Positions 21,255-31,304 of a stretch of DNA of 64,000 nucleotides are shown in pieces. Source of the DNA: Pseudeuparius sepicola. Taxonomy: Eukaryota > Arthropoda > Insecta > Coleoptera > Anthribidae. Below the pieces are notes generated by a model. The model did not search any database, was not told the DNA's origin, and saw only the letters and a program-made list of their open reading frames with translations. The DNA is taken from the NCBI GenBank assembly GCA_963920635.1, contig OY987298.1, forward strand, positions 41,137,787-41,201,786, read 5' to 3'. Position 1 is the stretch's first letter. Each line of letters opens with the position of its first letter. Position numbers and translations under genes: made by a program.

Positions 21255-21890
21255 TAATTTTGCAATAAATCGTGAAAAAAGCACACATACAAAATTTGGG
21301 CTGCTTATAGCGAATCCTGTCATACTATATCTATCTCAGTAAATGTCAAATCTCACATGTAATCACATACCAAATTTCAGAACTTCTTATTTGTTGGTTC
21401 TGGCAATATTCAGAAAAAACTGTTTGGAAAACTACTGTCCATATCGGGGATTATAGCCACCTTAAGGGGCCTATTTGAGGCTATTTTTTAAGAAGATTTC
21501 TTTTTTAGTCACGGAATACGCTGGTAAATTATTGGGGCTAATCAAAAAATTTCAAAACGATTTTACTCTAAAATCGTGAAAAAAGCACACATATAAAAAA
21601 CTGGGGAATTTGTAACCCTTCGACCCCTCATTTGGGATTTTGGGACGCCTATGATGCAGAATATCAAGCACATGTATATCACATACCAAATTTCAGAATT
21701 TTATGTTTGTTCGTTGTAAAAATAAAAATAAAAAAACGTTTGCGAAATTGTCCATTTCGGGGTCTATGATATGGTAAAGGGGTCCCTTTAGAAGACAATT
21801 TTGAGGCCATATTTGTAGGAACTTTTTTCTTTTTTGTAGCAGAATGCCATGGTAAATTATGGCTGGTCATTTTGGGAACACCCTTTATAT
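21255..21890. repeat. Diverged tandem pair of a ~305-bp module
   Basis: The string aaatcgtgaaaaaagcacac occurs at about 21268 and 21573. Each is followed in order by cacataccaaatttcagaa, a 'ccat(a/t)tcgggg' block, a ttgaggc block and a 'ggtaaatta' block. The second unit ends in tttgggaacaccctttata, similar to the ACACCCT ends of other TA-inserting elements here. No coding function is inferred. Confidence 0.75.
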
Positions 21891-22109
21891 ACAGTGCGTG
21901 AAATAAAAAATACTATGATTAGAAATTTCCTGAAACCAAAAAACTTCATGCAGATAATATCGGGGTATGTAAGAGTAATCTATCTTTATTTAGCTTTGCA
22001 AAATACAAAATCATGTCTTTTTCTCAAAATTATTTATTCTTTATTTTCTTAACATTCAGTTAACTCTGACTAAAAAACCGGGCCTAAGTAAATATATTAC
22101 ACATTGTGT

Positions 22110-23510
22110 TCTAGATATTTTTGGATACATAATATGATGGATGTATATCTTTAAATAAATATAATAATTTTATTTACCATACAATTTTACAATTAACTTA
22201 CAAAATGAATATAAGGGTTAATTTGGTAAATAGGTAAACAATAGAAAACCTATAAAACTAAGTATAGAATCTTATTGACAATAATAATCGGTAGGTTATA
22301 TAAAATCCCACAAAAAGGAACTCCTTTGTCTGCGGGCGTTTTATACAATAATCCTAGAATGTGGCAATATTTGGGTGAATTTGTCGCAATTGGGAGTTTA
22401 TCGTCATAATCGGTATATAAGCGCAACAAAGGTTTTACTGGTAAGTCCGGGTAGTATTTTCAGCATATAATATATATGTATAATATATATCTTTATTTTT
22501 TTTTATATTTTTCATTTCGTAATATTTTTCTTTTAGTCGCGTCGAGATAGGTATTTAAGTATTTCTAAAGTCGATAATTTCCTGAACTTTTGCTTTTTCA
22601 ATATCTAGTAGCAATTTTTTTAGGTTTAACTGTATTTGTGAAAGCGACTGAAATGATTTAAAGTGCGGAGGAAGAGCTGCATGTCCCAGGTACAAAAAAC
22701 AACGCTGTGCAAGAGTCGTTCGCACCACTGGGAGGGTTCCCGTTTTATCTTTTTGACGTGTGGGTGATTTTCTGCATTGTATCTCTCCTTTTAAATTGCC
22801 TTATAACAATACTTTTGAAGTAAAGTTGTCGAATATCATATAATTTTGCTTCATTAAAAAGCGCCTCAGAGGGATAAGTTCTATTTTTGTTTAGTATGAC
22901 CTTCAGTAGCCACTTTTGAGCGCTCTCTAATTTTTGTAGGTGGGTCTTCATTATTCCTCCCCAGGCGAGGATGCCATAATTCAAATGGGGCTGAACCAAA
23001 GCATTATACAGAATTTTTAGCAGTGGTATATCGAATAGCTTCCGTAAGTATTTAAATTTGCTAATTAAAGTTCTTATTTTTATTGTCACATATTCTGCAT
23101 GTTCATTCCACTTTAGATAATTATCAAAAATTATTCCTAAATATTTTATTTTACTTGTTGAGTTTATATTGATTATTTGGTTGTTGATGTTTATATCGAG
23201 AACAGAGTAGTTCGGGAGGGAGTCCTTGTAACAACCGAATGGCATATATTTTGTCTTGTCAAAATTTCATAAGTCATAAGTTTTAAATTTTCCCACGTTT
23301 TTTCAACATAAATAATGGCGGCATCATTAGCGAAGCAGATGATTTCACCAGCTGATTTAATGGAGAACAAATTGTTAATATAGATGTTAAATAATATCAG
23401 TCCTAATACGGTACCTTGAGGTACTCCGCATGTCACCGTTCTTTTTGAACTGATCACACCTCCCACACTCCCAAGTGATTCATTTAATTTAATGGCAATC
23501 GAAGTAGGGA
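22110..23510 (-). pseudogene. CR1/Jockey-like LINE fragment, 3' half of ORF2 and 3' UTR
   Basis: Read on the minus strand, 23466-23191 carries TCGVPQGTVLG and a mutated catalytic motif (CFANDAA instead of the usual aspartate pair). After a shift, 23245-22745 gives KYLGIIFDNYLKWNEH and LNYGILAWGG, then a C-terminal tail to about 22560. The 3' UTR ends near 22140 with an aataaa-type signal and an AT-rich tail. The 5' two thirds are missing, as usual for 5'-truncated LINE insertions. It is clearly related to, but distinct from, the LINE at 8.6-13.8 kb. Confidence 0.85.
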
Positions 23511-23525
23511 TTTAAGGCAGCCAAT

Positions 23526-23592
23526 GGTGTGCCGTGTCCCCATGGGGATGCATTTCAAGCATTCCTGCAGAGTATTTAGTTAAGTTGAGTGC
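23526..23592 (+). repeat. Short dispersed repeat G, copy 1
   Basis: Blocks gtgtcccca, tgcattt/tgcattcc and caagcattcctgc, followed by tagttaa, recur in the same order and orientation at 53317-53385. The origin is unknown; it could be a fragment of a longer transposon. Confidence 0.6.
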
Positions 23593-24240
23593 ACTCTAGA
23601 CACCTGCACGCCCGTAAGCCAGATATTATGTTTGTTCTAATTCAATTGTGAACAGTTCCCCAAAGAAATAAGTTAATAAATAAATGTGTTTTTCTGCAGG
23701 ATTATCAATGAAACTAAAAAAAAAAATAAGTGAGAAAATAGGGAGATGTGACTCTTTTGATTATTGCACACATGCACATATTAATAATATATGACCCTAT
23801 ATTTTATTTTATTAATCGCGCCGGAATTATTTGTTTGGTTGTTGCTTTTGGAACTTTTGTTTGTTGATTAGGAATCGTCTCTCATGCGACAAAGCTGTAT
23901 AAGCCAACTTTCCAATCTGCGTATTAATAAGAAAGAACACTCCACAGAAAATAGTATAGCCTGCGGCCACAAAATGGAGTAGTTTAAATAGCCTCTCGAA
24001 TTTTGTTCGTCTTCTCGATATATCTAATTAATAGATGTCGCATAGATGCGGAATCGTATAGTATCATTCTTCCAAAGCCGGCGACTGCTGCTGAGGCGGA
24101 CGTCGTTGTCGATTTTCTTTGGTCGAACCGCCAGCCGTCGACCTTTGTCACTTTACTGTTATCCGTATCAAATGGGAAAAGATGCACAATCCAGCAACGA
24201 CAACTTACACTTACACCTGACTAGCGGTGTAATACAAACT

Positions 24241-26011
24241 ACAGTGGCTTTATACGAGACAGTGGCGACAACCGTGGTCCGATTTTTGATTGGTTCCGCC
24301 ATGTTTCGTCAAATTCTGTCATAATGGATCGACTTATTTGTATCGATTTCATAATGACGGCGTCATTCTACAGATCCGTCATTCGTGTTGTCCCTTATTA
24401 TGGACGTACACTTTGTTTATGCGTGTATTATCATATTTTGCGCTTTATCTGTGTTTTTCTCTGATAAAGTAAAGTAAGGTGACCGCAACGTAGATGGTTG
24501 TCATGCAAGAAATGTATAAAAGCGAGGGAAGGTTGCAAGAAGATGATGGTTATCCAGAGGAAGAATACAATGAAGAAGTTGGAAAAAGCGGTACAGAAGG
24601 TCAAAAGAACTGATTATCAGTAGGAAGATCATGAAGAAATGAAAATAATGGAGCTGAGGGACCATAGAAAATTGCAAAACCAGCAAAATTTGAAAACTTT
24701 GTTATGAAAGCTGTTGCAAATGTTTTAAAAATTAGTGGTCCTAATAACTATGAAGCAGCTGTAATAGATGAAGTGATGGTTAGCTGTAATGGATAAAGAA
24801 ATAAAGTCACACGAATAAAACAAAAATGAGTTTTACAGAGACTTCCAGAAGACAAGAAAGCATTAGATATAGTGTCTTGTAAATGGATATGCAAGGAGAG
24901 GATAATTCCGGATGGATCAATAGAAAAATACTAGGCGAGGTTGGTAATGAAAGGTTGTTCACAAAGAAAAGGTGAAGACTACGACCAAACGTTTAGCCCT
25001 GTAGTCAAATCTGGAATGATAATAAAAGGAATATTAAGCATATAGCTGCTGGTGAAAATGTTAAATTGACTCGATGGATGTCTCTACAGCATGCGCTTAT
25101 ATCGAAAAATCGATGAAGGTGTATATGTGAAACAACCAAAAGGTTATGAAGATTCAACCAATAGAGTTTTGTAGACTCCAGACACGTTTTTATGGTCTCA
25201 AACAAGCGCAATGGAGCAAATTGCGAACATTTTCATGAAAGCTTTACTTATTTAAACCAAAAATATTTTGAGAGGCTGTTAGGTACTCCTGTAAAACAAT
25301 GGGCTTAAGAAAAATCATCCAAAGGGAAGGATGTTGGAGATTGTAATATCACTTTTCATTTTTCTTATGGTGTATCCATGAAAATAAGTAAATAAAAAGT
25401 GTCAAAAACCAAAAATAAAAGCAATTATTCTTTGAGTTTTAGTCTCGTGTACCAAGTGCTTTATAGGACTTCAACAGCTCTGAAGAAAATTGTTAATTCT
25501 AAAGTTTTCTGTATGTACATAATAACACCAATAAACACCAAATATAAATTGAACATGCCTACGTTTGGAGTTGTTTTATTATAATGTAGTTATCATTACT
25601 TTATTTCCTAAGCTATAAAAGTACCATATAATTATATTGTGTTTTCCCTATTTTATATTTTTAAATTTTTCTGTTTATTGCTACCTGCTCATTTCTAAAC
25701 TTTTCAAAATACAAACACATGCTCAAAATTTGTTCGTCTATTCTAGACATGTCCAGTGAGAACCATTAAATATTAGCAAGTCACTGATATTATTAATTAA
25801 TTTTAAAATATAAACGAAACGGAAGAGGTAGGTACGTCTTACTGTTTATTTCTCAAAAAATGGACAATAAACTGATTTTATTTAATATATAATAGTCCTA
25901 TCGATAAAAAAAAATCGATACTGGATCTGGATTCACAATATCGATATATTCCCACCTCTAATTTGACGAAACATGGCGGCCGTGTCGCCACTGTCTTGTA
26001 TAAAGCCACTG
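24241..26011. mobile_element. 1.77-kb terminal-inverted-repeat element enclosing a copia relic
   Basis: Both ends read (a)cagtggctttatac, then gacagtggcgaca and ccgccatgtttcgtcaaatt: left 24241-24316, right 25960-26011 in reverse complement. An 11-bp direct repeat, taatacaaact, abuts both sides (24230-24240 and 26012-26022) and is best read as a target duplication. The length fits the 7-11-bp range reported for MULE-type transposons, although the CAGTGGC end is also hAT-like. The interior holds a decayed Ty1/copia pol segment and no own transposase. Confidence 0.82.
24505..25260 (+). pseudogene. Ty1/copia pol remnant (reverse transcriptase N-terminal part)
   Basis: The conceptual translation, crossing several stops, runs through an acidic linker typical between integrase and reverse transcriptase (about 24510-24660). 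Then come ISGPNNYEAAV, LPEDKKALDIVSCKWICKE (about 24842-24900) and IPDGSIEKY. Next are RLVMKGCSQRKGEDYDQTFS (about 24937-24996) and EGVYVKQPKGYED (about 25115-25155), the hallmark order of copia reverse transcriptase blocks. The catalytic YVDD region, RNase H, integrase and LTRs are absent. It copied RNA to DNA in its intact form; this relic cannot. Confidence 0.82.
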
Positions 26012-26239
26012 TAATACAAACTTGACTGCCGCGCCACCTCTTAGAGAATAGTATGTATTCTAAAATATTAAATTGGACTTTTGTGCTATACCTGTGTTTT
26101 ACGTGCTATACTACCTCCGTATTTAAGCTATAAGCGGAGCAAGCTTTGCCTCATTTCTGATTCCTGACGATCCACAATAACCCCGGTCCTAATTAACAGC
26201 GTAAACTACGAATTTCGTATCCAAGGCGAATTATAAGAT

Positions 26240-26520
26240 AAATTAGTGAGGCGTGGGATGCGGCGTCCCTGAAAGCCGGGCCCCGTGCCTCCCCCGGGAC
26301 CTCCCGAATACCTTTATCCGGTTACCGGGCTCGGCCGGGTCGAGCGCGATATTTTTTTCCTGGCCAGAGGGTTCGCTCGGCTGCGGATAAAGCGCCCCAA
26401 TAAAGAGCGGTGGCCCCTTTTGCGTCATTTCGGCACCAAAGTAAATTTATTTTTGATTCGGCCGCAACTTGCAGATGGCGCCGAAAACATGTTTTCGCCA
26501 CACCGCTCGCTTGAATAACT
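26240..26520 (+). repeat. GC-rich dispersed repeat H, copy 1
   Basis: Aligned with 30200-30482 in the same orientation, it shares gaggcgtgg, cttaccgggc-like, gatattttttt, agagcgg(t/c)g(g/a)ccccttttt, gtcatttcggca, aatttatttt, agatggcg(c/t)cgaaaa and acatgttttc. Composition is strongly GC/CpG-rich compared with the flanks. Several frames are open on both strands, but substitutions between the copies do not look codon-like, so coding is not supported. Confidence 0.78.
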
Positions 26521-26843
26521 CCCAAGAGGAGTGCCGGACTGGACCACCGAGAAATCGGACGTTAACTTCCCAGACAAAATATAACTATAGACAAATTTTT
26601 ATGAAGAAATTCGTCCTGGAATAGATCAACCTGTTTATTGTTTGCAAATTGGACGGGATTGCCACTTGAACTACACTATTCACGAGATATACAATAAATT
26701 ATATCGCTTTTTTTTTGAATAACAAAAATATAGATTATAGATCAGACAGATTTAGTAGTAGTAATATTAATAAAAACTTCTTCTTGTTTTTTTTTATTTT
26801 TGCTATTTTATTTTAAAAAACACAAATGCAAAATTCGAGGAAA
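26521..26843. other. Non-coding spacer
   Basis: Nothing supportable is visible in this short AT-rich segment. Confidence 0.5.
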
Positions 26844-27161
26844 TAGTATATTACACACCGAGGTGGGAAGTGTTTCATTACTGTCGAGAGATTAAATAGT
26901 TAACCGAGGTGCAAAGCGCCGAGGTTAACTTTATTTCGAGACAGTAATGAAACACGTCACCGAGGTTTGTATACTATTTTATTTACAACCATCAATATTT
27001 TGTAATTTCAAAATTTTATCTGCGTATACTTCCCGCCCTCCTGGGTAGAAAGTAAACTTTCCACCCGGGCGGGAGGTTGGGAAGTAAAAGTAAAAAAATT
27101 GGCACTTTCAAACTTCTAAAAAGTCAGAAATGTCAACATTACATAGATGGTTGTAAATAAA
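26844..27161. mobile_element. Stem-loop element C, copy 1
   Basis: It starts tagtatattacacaccgagg and ends atggttgtaaataaa. The same start and end enclose a shorter 143-bp copy inserted at 55232-55376. An internal stem-loop pairs gtgtttcattactgtcgaga (about 26869) with its complement near 26935-26956, around a core with gaggtgcaaagcgccgagg. The longer copy keeps the stem; the shorter lost it. Probably a MITE. Confidence 0.75.
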
Positions 27162-27196
27162 ATTATTTTTTGACAGATGTCTTCCCATTTTATAAT

Positions 27197-27350
27197 AGTA
27201 TATTACATAGCGAGAGTTGTAAACAGCTTATTACGTATAAGTGGAAAAGTTGCGCACGAGCCGCGCAGCGGCGAGTGCTGTAATTCCACGAGTATGTAAT
27301 AAGCTTACAACTCGAGTTTTGTATTATAATTTTTCTTCGACGAAAGAAAA
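27197..27350. repeat. Stem-loop element with a GC core
   Basis: It also begins tagtatattacat. About 33 bases near 27212-27248 (gagttgtaaacagcttatta...) pair with 27286-27320. The loop is GC-rich: agttgcgcacgagccgcgca. The same core string recurs at 28925 in a stem with a different sequence, so architecture and core are shared while the stem differs. Confidence 0.72.
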
Positions 27351-27838
27351 ACTATTTAAATAGATAATCTATACTTCTGATTAACTGACAGGCAACAATT
27401 AGTATGTTGGTTAGTTGCTATGGTGACTGGGATGCCGCGCTAACAAGGCACCCGTGATAATTGTGTTTTAATTAAGAACAGATACGTAATTTTTTTTATT
27501 ACGTGTCAGTCATTACGTGTCAGTGTTCGTAACAATGGACTCACTTATAACCTAAACCGTCACTTAATAGGTATGTTACTAGCATAGGAGTAGAAAACAG
27601 AATTATGTCTGTCAACACAAAAGTTATCTCCAGAAATATCTGGAGAAAAAAAATATTATTTATTATTGGTCCAGTTACCATAGAACCATAGAAAAATGTC
27701 GAATAACGCTTCGTAATAAAGGTATTTAACGAAATTTATTTAAAAAAAAATAGCAAAAATTGATAACGTCGAACGAAATTATTTTTAACTAAGCCAAAAG
27801 TTTCATTTGTAATTTCTGGTAAATCGTCATAAATACTG
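27351..27838. other. Non-coding stretch
   Basis: No gene or repeat can be supported here. The DNA is AT-rich, and tattacgtgtcagt is repeated in quick succession near 27500. Confidence 0.45.
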
Positions 27839-27839
27839 G

Positions 27840-28270
27840 CAATCAACATCTTCGGTGCCAGGTGGGATGGAATTTTTTAAGTATCCCTAGCGCTAAAAAT
27901 CTGTTGGATTCAAATCAGTGGATCTAATAGGCCAGAATTGTCGAGGTCCGTCCCAGCTCGATCCATCTGTTGGGGAAATGACGGTCCAATATTTCTCGAA
28001 CGTCCGTGAAATAATCGGTGGATTCCCCGTCATGCTGATACCAAATGTTCATTCGTTGCGCTAGAGGAATTTCTTCCAGTAGTGCATAAGTAAAACATTT
28101 TCGCAAACATGGCCTCTGCATTTAGAATCCTAGAAAGAAAGTGTGAGCCTGTTTTTCTATTGCCCAACAGGCCACTTCACATATAGTAATAACATGAATT
28201 TTAAAAGGGCTCTCATAATCCCATAGCTGTGTCGGGTAAATTGTGTTGATTGAAAACACTTCACAAAATT
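27840..28270 (-). pseudogene. IS630/mariner-like transposase fragment
   Basis: On the minus strand the translation reads EEIPLAQRMNIWYQHDGES (about 28085-28030), then VREILDRHFPNRWIE and, after a shift, WP...STDLNPTDF. This is the catalytic-core order of insect DDE transposases that carry a WYQHDG block and an 'RSPDL-P-DF'-type block. Upstream, GNRKTGSHFLSRILN (about 28165) extends the match in another frame. The usual alanine/histidine after HDG is changed. Only about a third of the protein remains, so it is a fossil. Confidence 0.75.
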
Positions 28271-28890
28271 TCATCAAAGAAGTTTTAATTCATTTCACAA
28301 ATATCTGATAATAATCTACAAATTTGACATTGAATTGGATGGAAGCGACAGGGATGGTCTAACCAACAACAAATTTTGATAATCAATTAAGGTAAAACAA
28401 CCGATAAAAGTTACGTATCTTGGTGTGACGGCAGATCCGATTACTCAAACCTAAAACCATGCATTTCCACAACCAATCTTCGTCCCAGTCTTAACTAACC
28501 GAAATTTCCCTAACTGTGACTGGTAAACGACAACAGTACTGGTAGATATCACTGCCATAGCCATAGAGGAAAAAGTGGTCGGCACCATAAAAAAACGCCT
28601 TACCCAACTAAATTGGGATTTTAACTGAGGTTTTTAATTGAGTGAAGCCTACGTCAATAAAAAAAATCGCCATAAATAATATTTCACAAAAGACAATAAT
28701 TCAAAAAGAAAAATATGCAAAAATAATAACCTGTATTACTTCTTGTGTGACTCCTTGGTTTGGCTGGATCGGAATCAACGAACATTCGTAAAAAATCCGG
28801 AGTTAAATACTATTTTTAGGTTAAAAATATCTCTAAAGAGGTCAGAAAATAGACTAACAAAAAGGAAACAGACAGAATAGTTATTTATGC
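28271..28890. other. Non-coding stretch
   Basis: This may be the degraded 5' part of the minus-strand transposon at 27840-28270, but I can read no further protein blocks. No other feature is seen. Confidence 0.4.
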
Positions 28891-28894
28891 AACA

Positions 28895-29010
28895 AGTGCA
28901 TAAAGCACTACTTTTTTTCATGAATGGGAAAGTTGCGCGCACGAACCGCAGGTGAGTGCGCGCAATCCCATGAATGAAAAAAAGACACTTTATGCATGAG
29001 TTTCATACAT
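28895..29010. repeat. Stem-loop element with the same GC core
   Basis: The left arm (gtgcataaag, ttttttcatgaatggga) and the right arm (tcccatgaatgaaaaaaa, cactttatgcat) are complementary over about 45 bases. The loop has agttgcgcgcacgaaccgca, close to the core at 27250. This supports a family of hairpin elements with varying arms. Confidence 0.75.
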
Positions 29011-29500
29011 TATTTTTTATACGATCGTGCTTAAACATTGAAATATTTGGGATGGGATTTTTGTGTTATATACTAAAGGGCATATAAATGCACTATGGTT
29101 TTCAATTACGAGGATTATAATATTTAGATCGCAGTCTCACTACGTTTACACATAGTATTGAAATCGATTTGAATATGTTTCTAGAATTATTGAAAACCGC
29201 ATGAAGAGATTTTGAGATTGATTTGAATTTCAAAATAAATTTTCTTATTTTCGGGATTTAACGCCACATTTACCATTTATGAAAACACCAAACTGCATTA
29301 CACTGAATTCGATTCCAAACTCCATGTAAACGTAGTAAGGAAGTTTAGAGTGAAAAAAGTTAACTTTTTTTCACTCTAAACTGCTCAGAGTGAAGAAAAG
29401 TAAGTTTTTTAACTTGTTAAAAAAAGATATACTTTAGGCATTTAAAAAGGTTAAAAAAAAGTAAAGTTTTTATAACGATCGTATAAAAAATATGTTTTTC
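29011..29500. repeat. AT-rich segment bounded by a short inverted repeat
   Basis: tttttatacgatcgt near 29015-29030 pairs with acgatcgtataaaaaa near 29475-29490. Inside are a ttaacttttttt run and a palindromic pair, cactctaaactgctcagagtg. It may be the rest of the stem-loop element beside it. No coding sequence was found. Confidence 0.45.
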
Positions 29501-30195
29501 TTGCACTACGCAGTGTTGCACCAATTTATATAAAAATATAAAAATGTTAAAGTAAAGCATAAACTGAAAAGTGTTAAATGAGTTCTTCAGACAAAAATGA
29601 AGCTTGATTAATAGATTTAATGGGAAATTTTAAAAAATAATAGGAATAATACATTGTATCGAAAAAACTGGATCAGTTCCGAACAGTATTTGAACGCAGC
29701 TATCGATAGTTTGTGACCAAGGATTATTTATTCTAACGTCAGGGCTATACCAACTGTAAGAAATAAAAATAAACAAGACCCTAGACACGTGCCAAAATAA
29801 ATGTGTAGAAAACCTTGGATAAAGAAAGCGGCCTGTGTTGAAGAAGGCGAAATATACCTACCTGAACTAAACGAAAAATTTATCGCATGTCGTGCGAAAC
29901 TTGAACCTATGTATAAAAAAACTTGCGGAAAATATTCGTGTTTGATATACGCCGAAATTAAATTGTTTGAATTTAGAAGTTAATATTTTAAATGATTGGC
30001 CAAATTGTTGCTAGCTATTAAGTTGTAATGGAAATGACAAAATTTCCCTTACAAGGTATACAAAAAGCACAAAACGGGGGTTGCCTACTACGTTATTTGA
30101 GTCTCCTTACTACAATGCTCCATGTTTTCAAACGACCAAGTCCCTGTATGAGCTACTCATATTGTAACCTTAATAACAGTATCCTCTGCGAATAC
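29501..30195. other. Non-coding stretch
   Basis: A 60-codon frame at 29801-29983 is rich in lysine and cysteine but matches nothing I recognise. Nothing else is seen. Confidence 0.4.
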
Positions 30196-30199
30196 AAGA

Positions 30200-30482
30200 A
30201 AAATTATCGAGGCGTGGCGGTCGGCCCTGTCGGTCCCGGGGGTCCGCCTCATGCATCCCCGGGGACCACTCACATACCTCGATCCGCTTACCGGGCCCGG
30301 CCGACTGGCAGAAACGGCGATATTTTTTTTTCCGCCGGAGAGAGCCCACTCGGCGGGATAAAGTCCAAATAGAGAGCGGCGACCCCTTTTTCTGTCATTT
30401 CGGCAATAAAATGAATTTATTTTGATTTCCCAACGATTTGTAGATGGCGTCGAAAAACATGTTTTCCCCATATTTTGCTTGC
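30200..30482 (+). repeat. GC-rich dispersed repeat H, copy 2
   Basis: Same block order as 26240-26520 (see that entry). The copies differ by many substitutions and short indels, which puts their duplication well in the past. Confidence 0.78.
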
Positions 30483-30904
30483 CGGACGCGCGGAAAAAAC
30501 TCCGGCCGATAGCTTCTAAACGATGTCGGCGTTAGTGCGGTTCCGTCGGCCGTGAAAAGTTCGTTTATGTGGGCTCGTAATATGGAAGATGGAAGGTGGG
30601 AGCTTCGCTTTTAGTCACAGTTTTTATATTATGGCAAAATGACGCAAGGAAAAATCGTGCACTTTACTATTTTCAAACAGCGGAGACAGAGATATACTTA
30701 TTATGTGTAGGTATACAAGGTTTTCAAACTTAAGTCGTCACTATTAATTGCCAACTTCGTTATTATTGGAGCTACAAAGTCAGTTATAGGTATAGGCGAA
30801 CTATAGTAGTAGTATCGCCTTGGCGAGTTATGTCAAAAGGTAATTTTTTTTTCAAATGAGACACCCGATGTACAATATTCTCAATCGTTAGTAGGTAAAT
30901 TTAA
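30483..30904. other. Non-coding stretch
   Basis: No supported feature is present. GC content falls back to background after about 30590. Confidence 0.45.
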
Positions 30905-31302
30905 TTCTGAACAAAAATTGTCCTATAACCTTTTATCCTAAAATCAAAAATGGCAAAGCAATAATTAAGTATTGTAGATTTTCCAAATGCGCCAAGGTGG
31001 CTGCTATTCGTTTGTTTTATAAATGCCATCAAGATGAGAACATCAAATTGAAGTTTTGCTAGTAAAACAGTTTACAGTTTGTGTTTTTGAGCAGCTACTT
31101 GAAATTTTGTTGTTGAAGTTTATATAATAATTTAAAATAAACGATACTGTTTAACATCATGGATATTCCTCCTTACCTTCTACTTTATGGTAAGGCAAAG
31201 TTACGACAAGTAACACAGCCACCTTCACGAATTTAAAAAATCATCAATAGCTTTGTCATTTTTGATTTTGGAATAAAAGGTCGCAGGACCATTTCTGTTC
31301 AG
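30905..31302. mobile_element. Small MITE-like inverted-repeat element
   Basis: The left end (ctgaacaaaaattgtcctat, ccttttatcctaaaatcaaa, aatggcaaag) is the imperfect reverse complement of the right end (ctttgtcatttttgattttg, ggaataaaagg, accatttctgttcag). It directly abuts copy 2 of repeat F. There is no coding capacity. Confidence 0.75.
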
Positions 31303-31304
31303 TA

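Noticed and set aside
26243..26525. Overlapping frames on both strands of a GC-rich repeat
   Set aside because: The second copy at 30.2 kb does not keep the frame, and changes between the copies are not codon-like.
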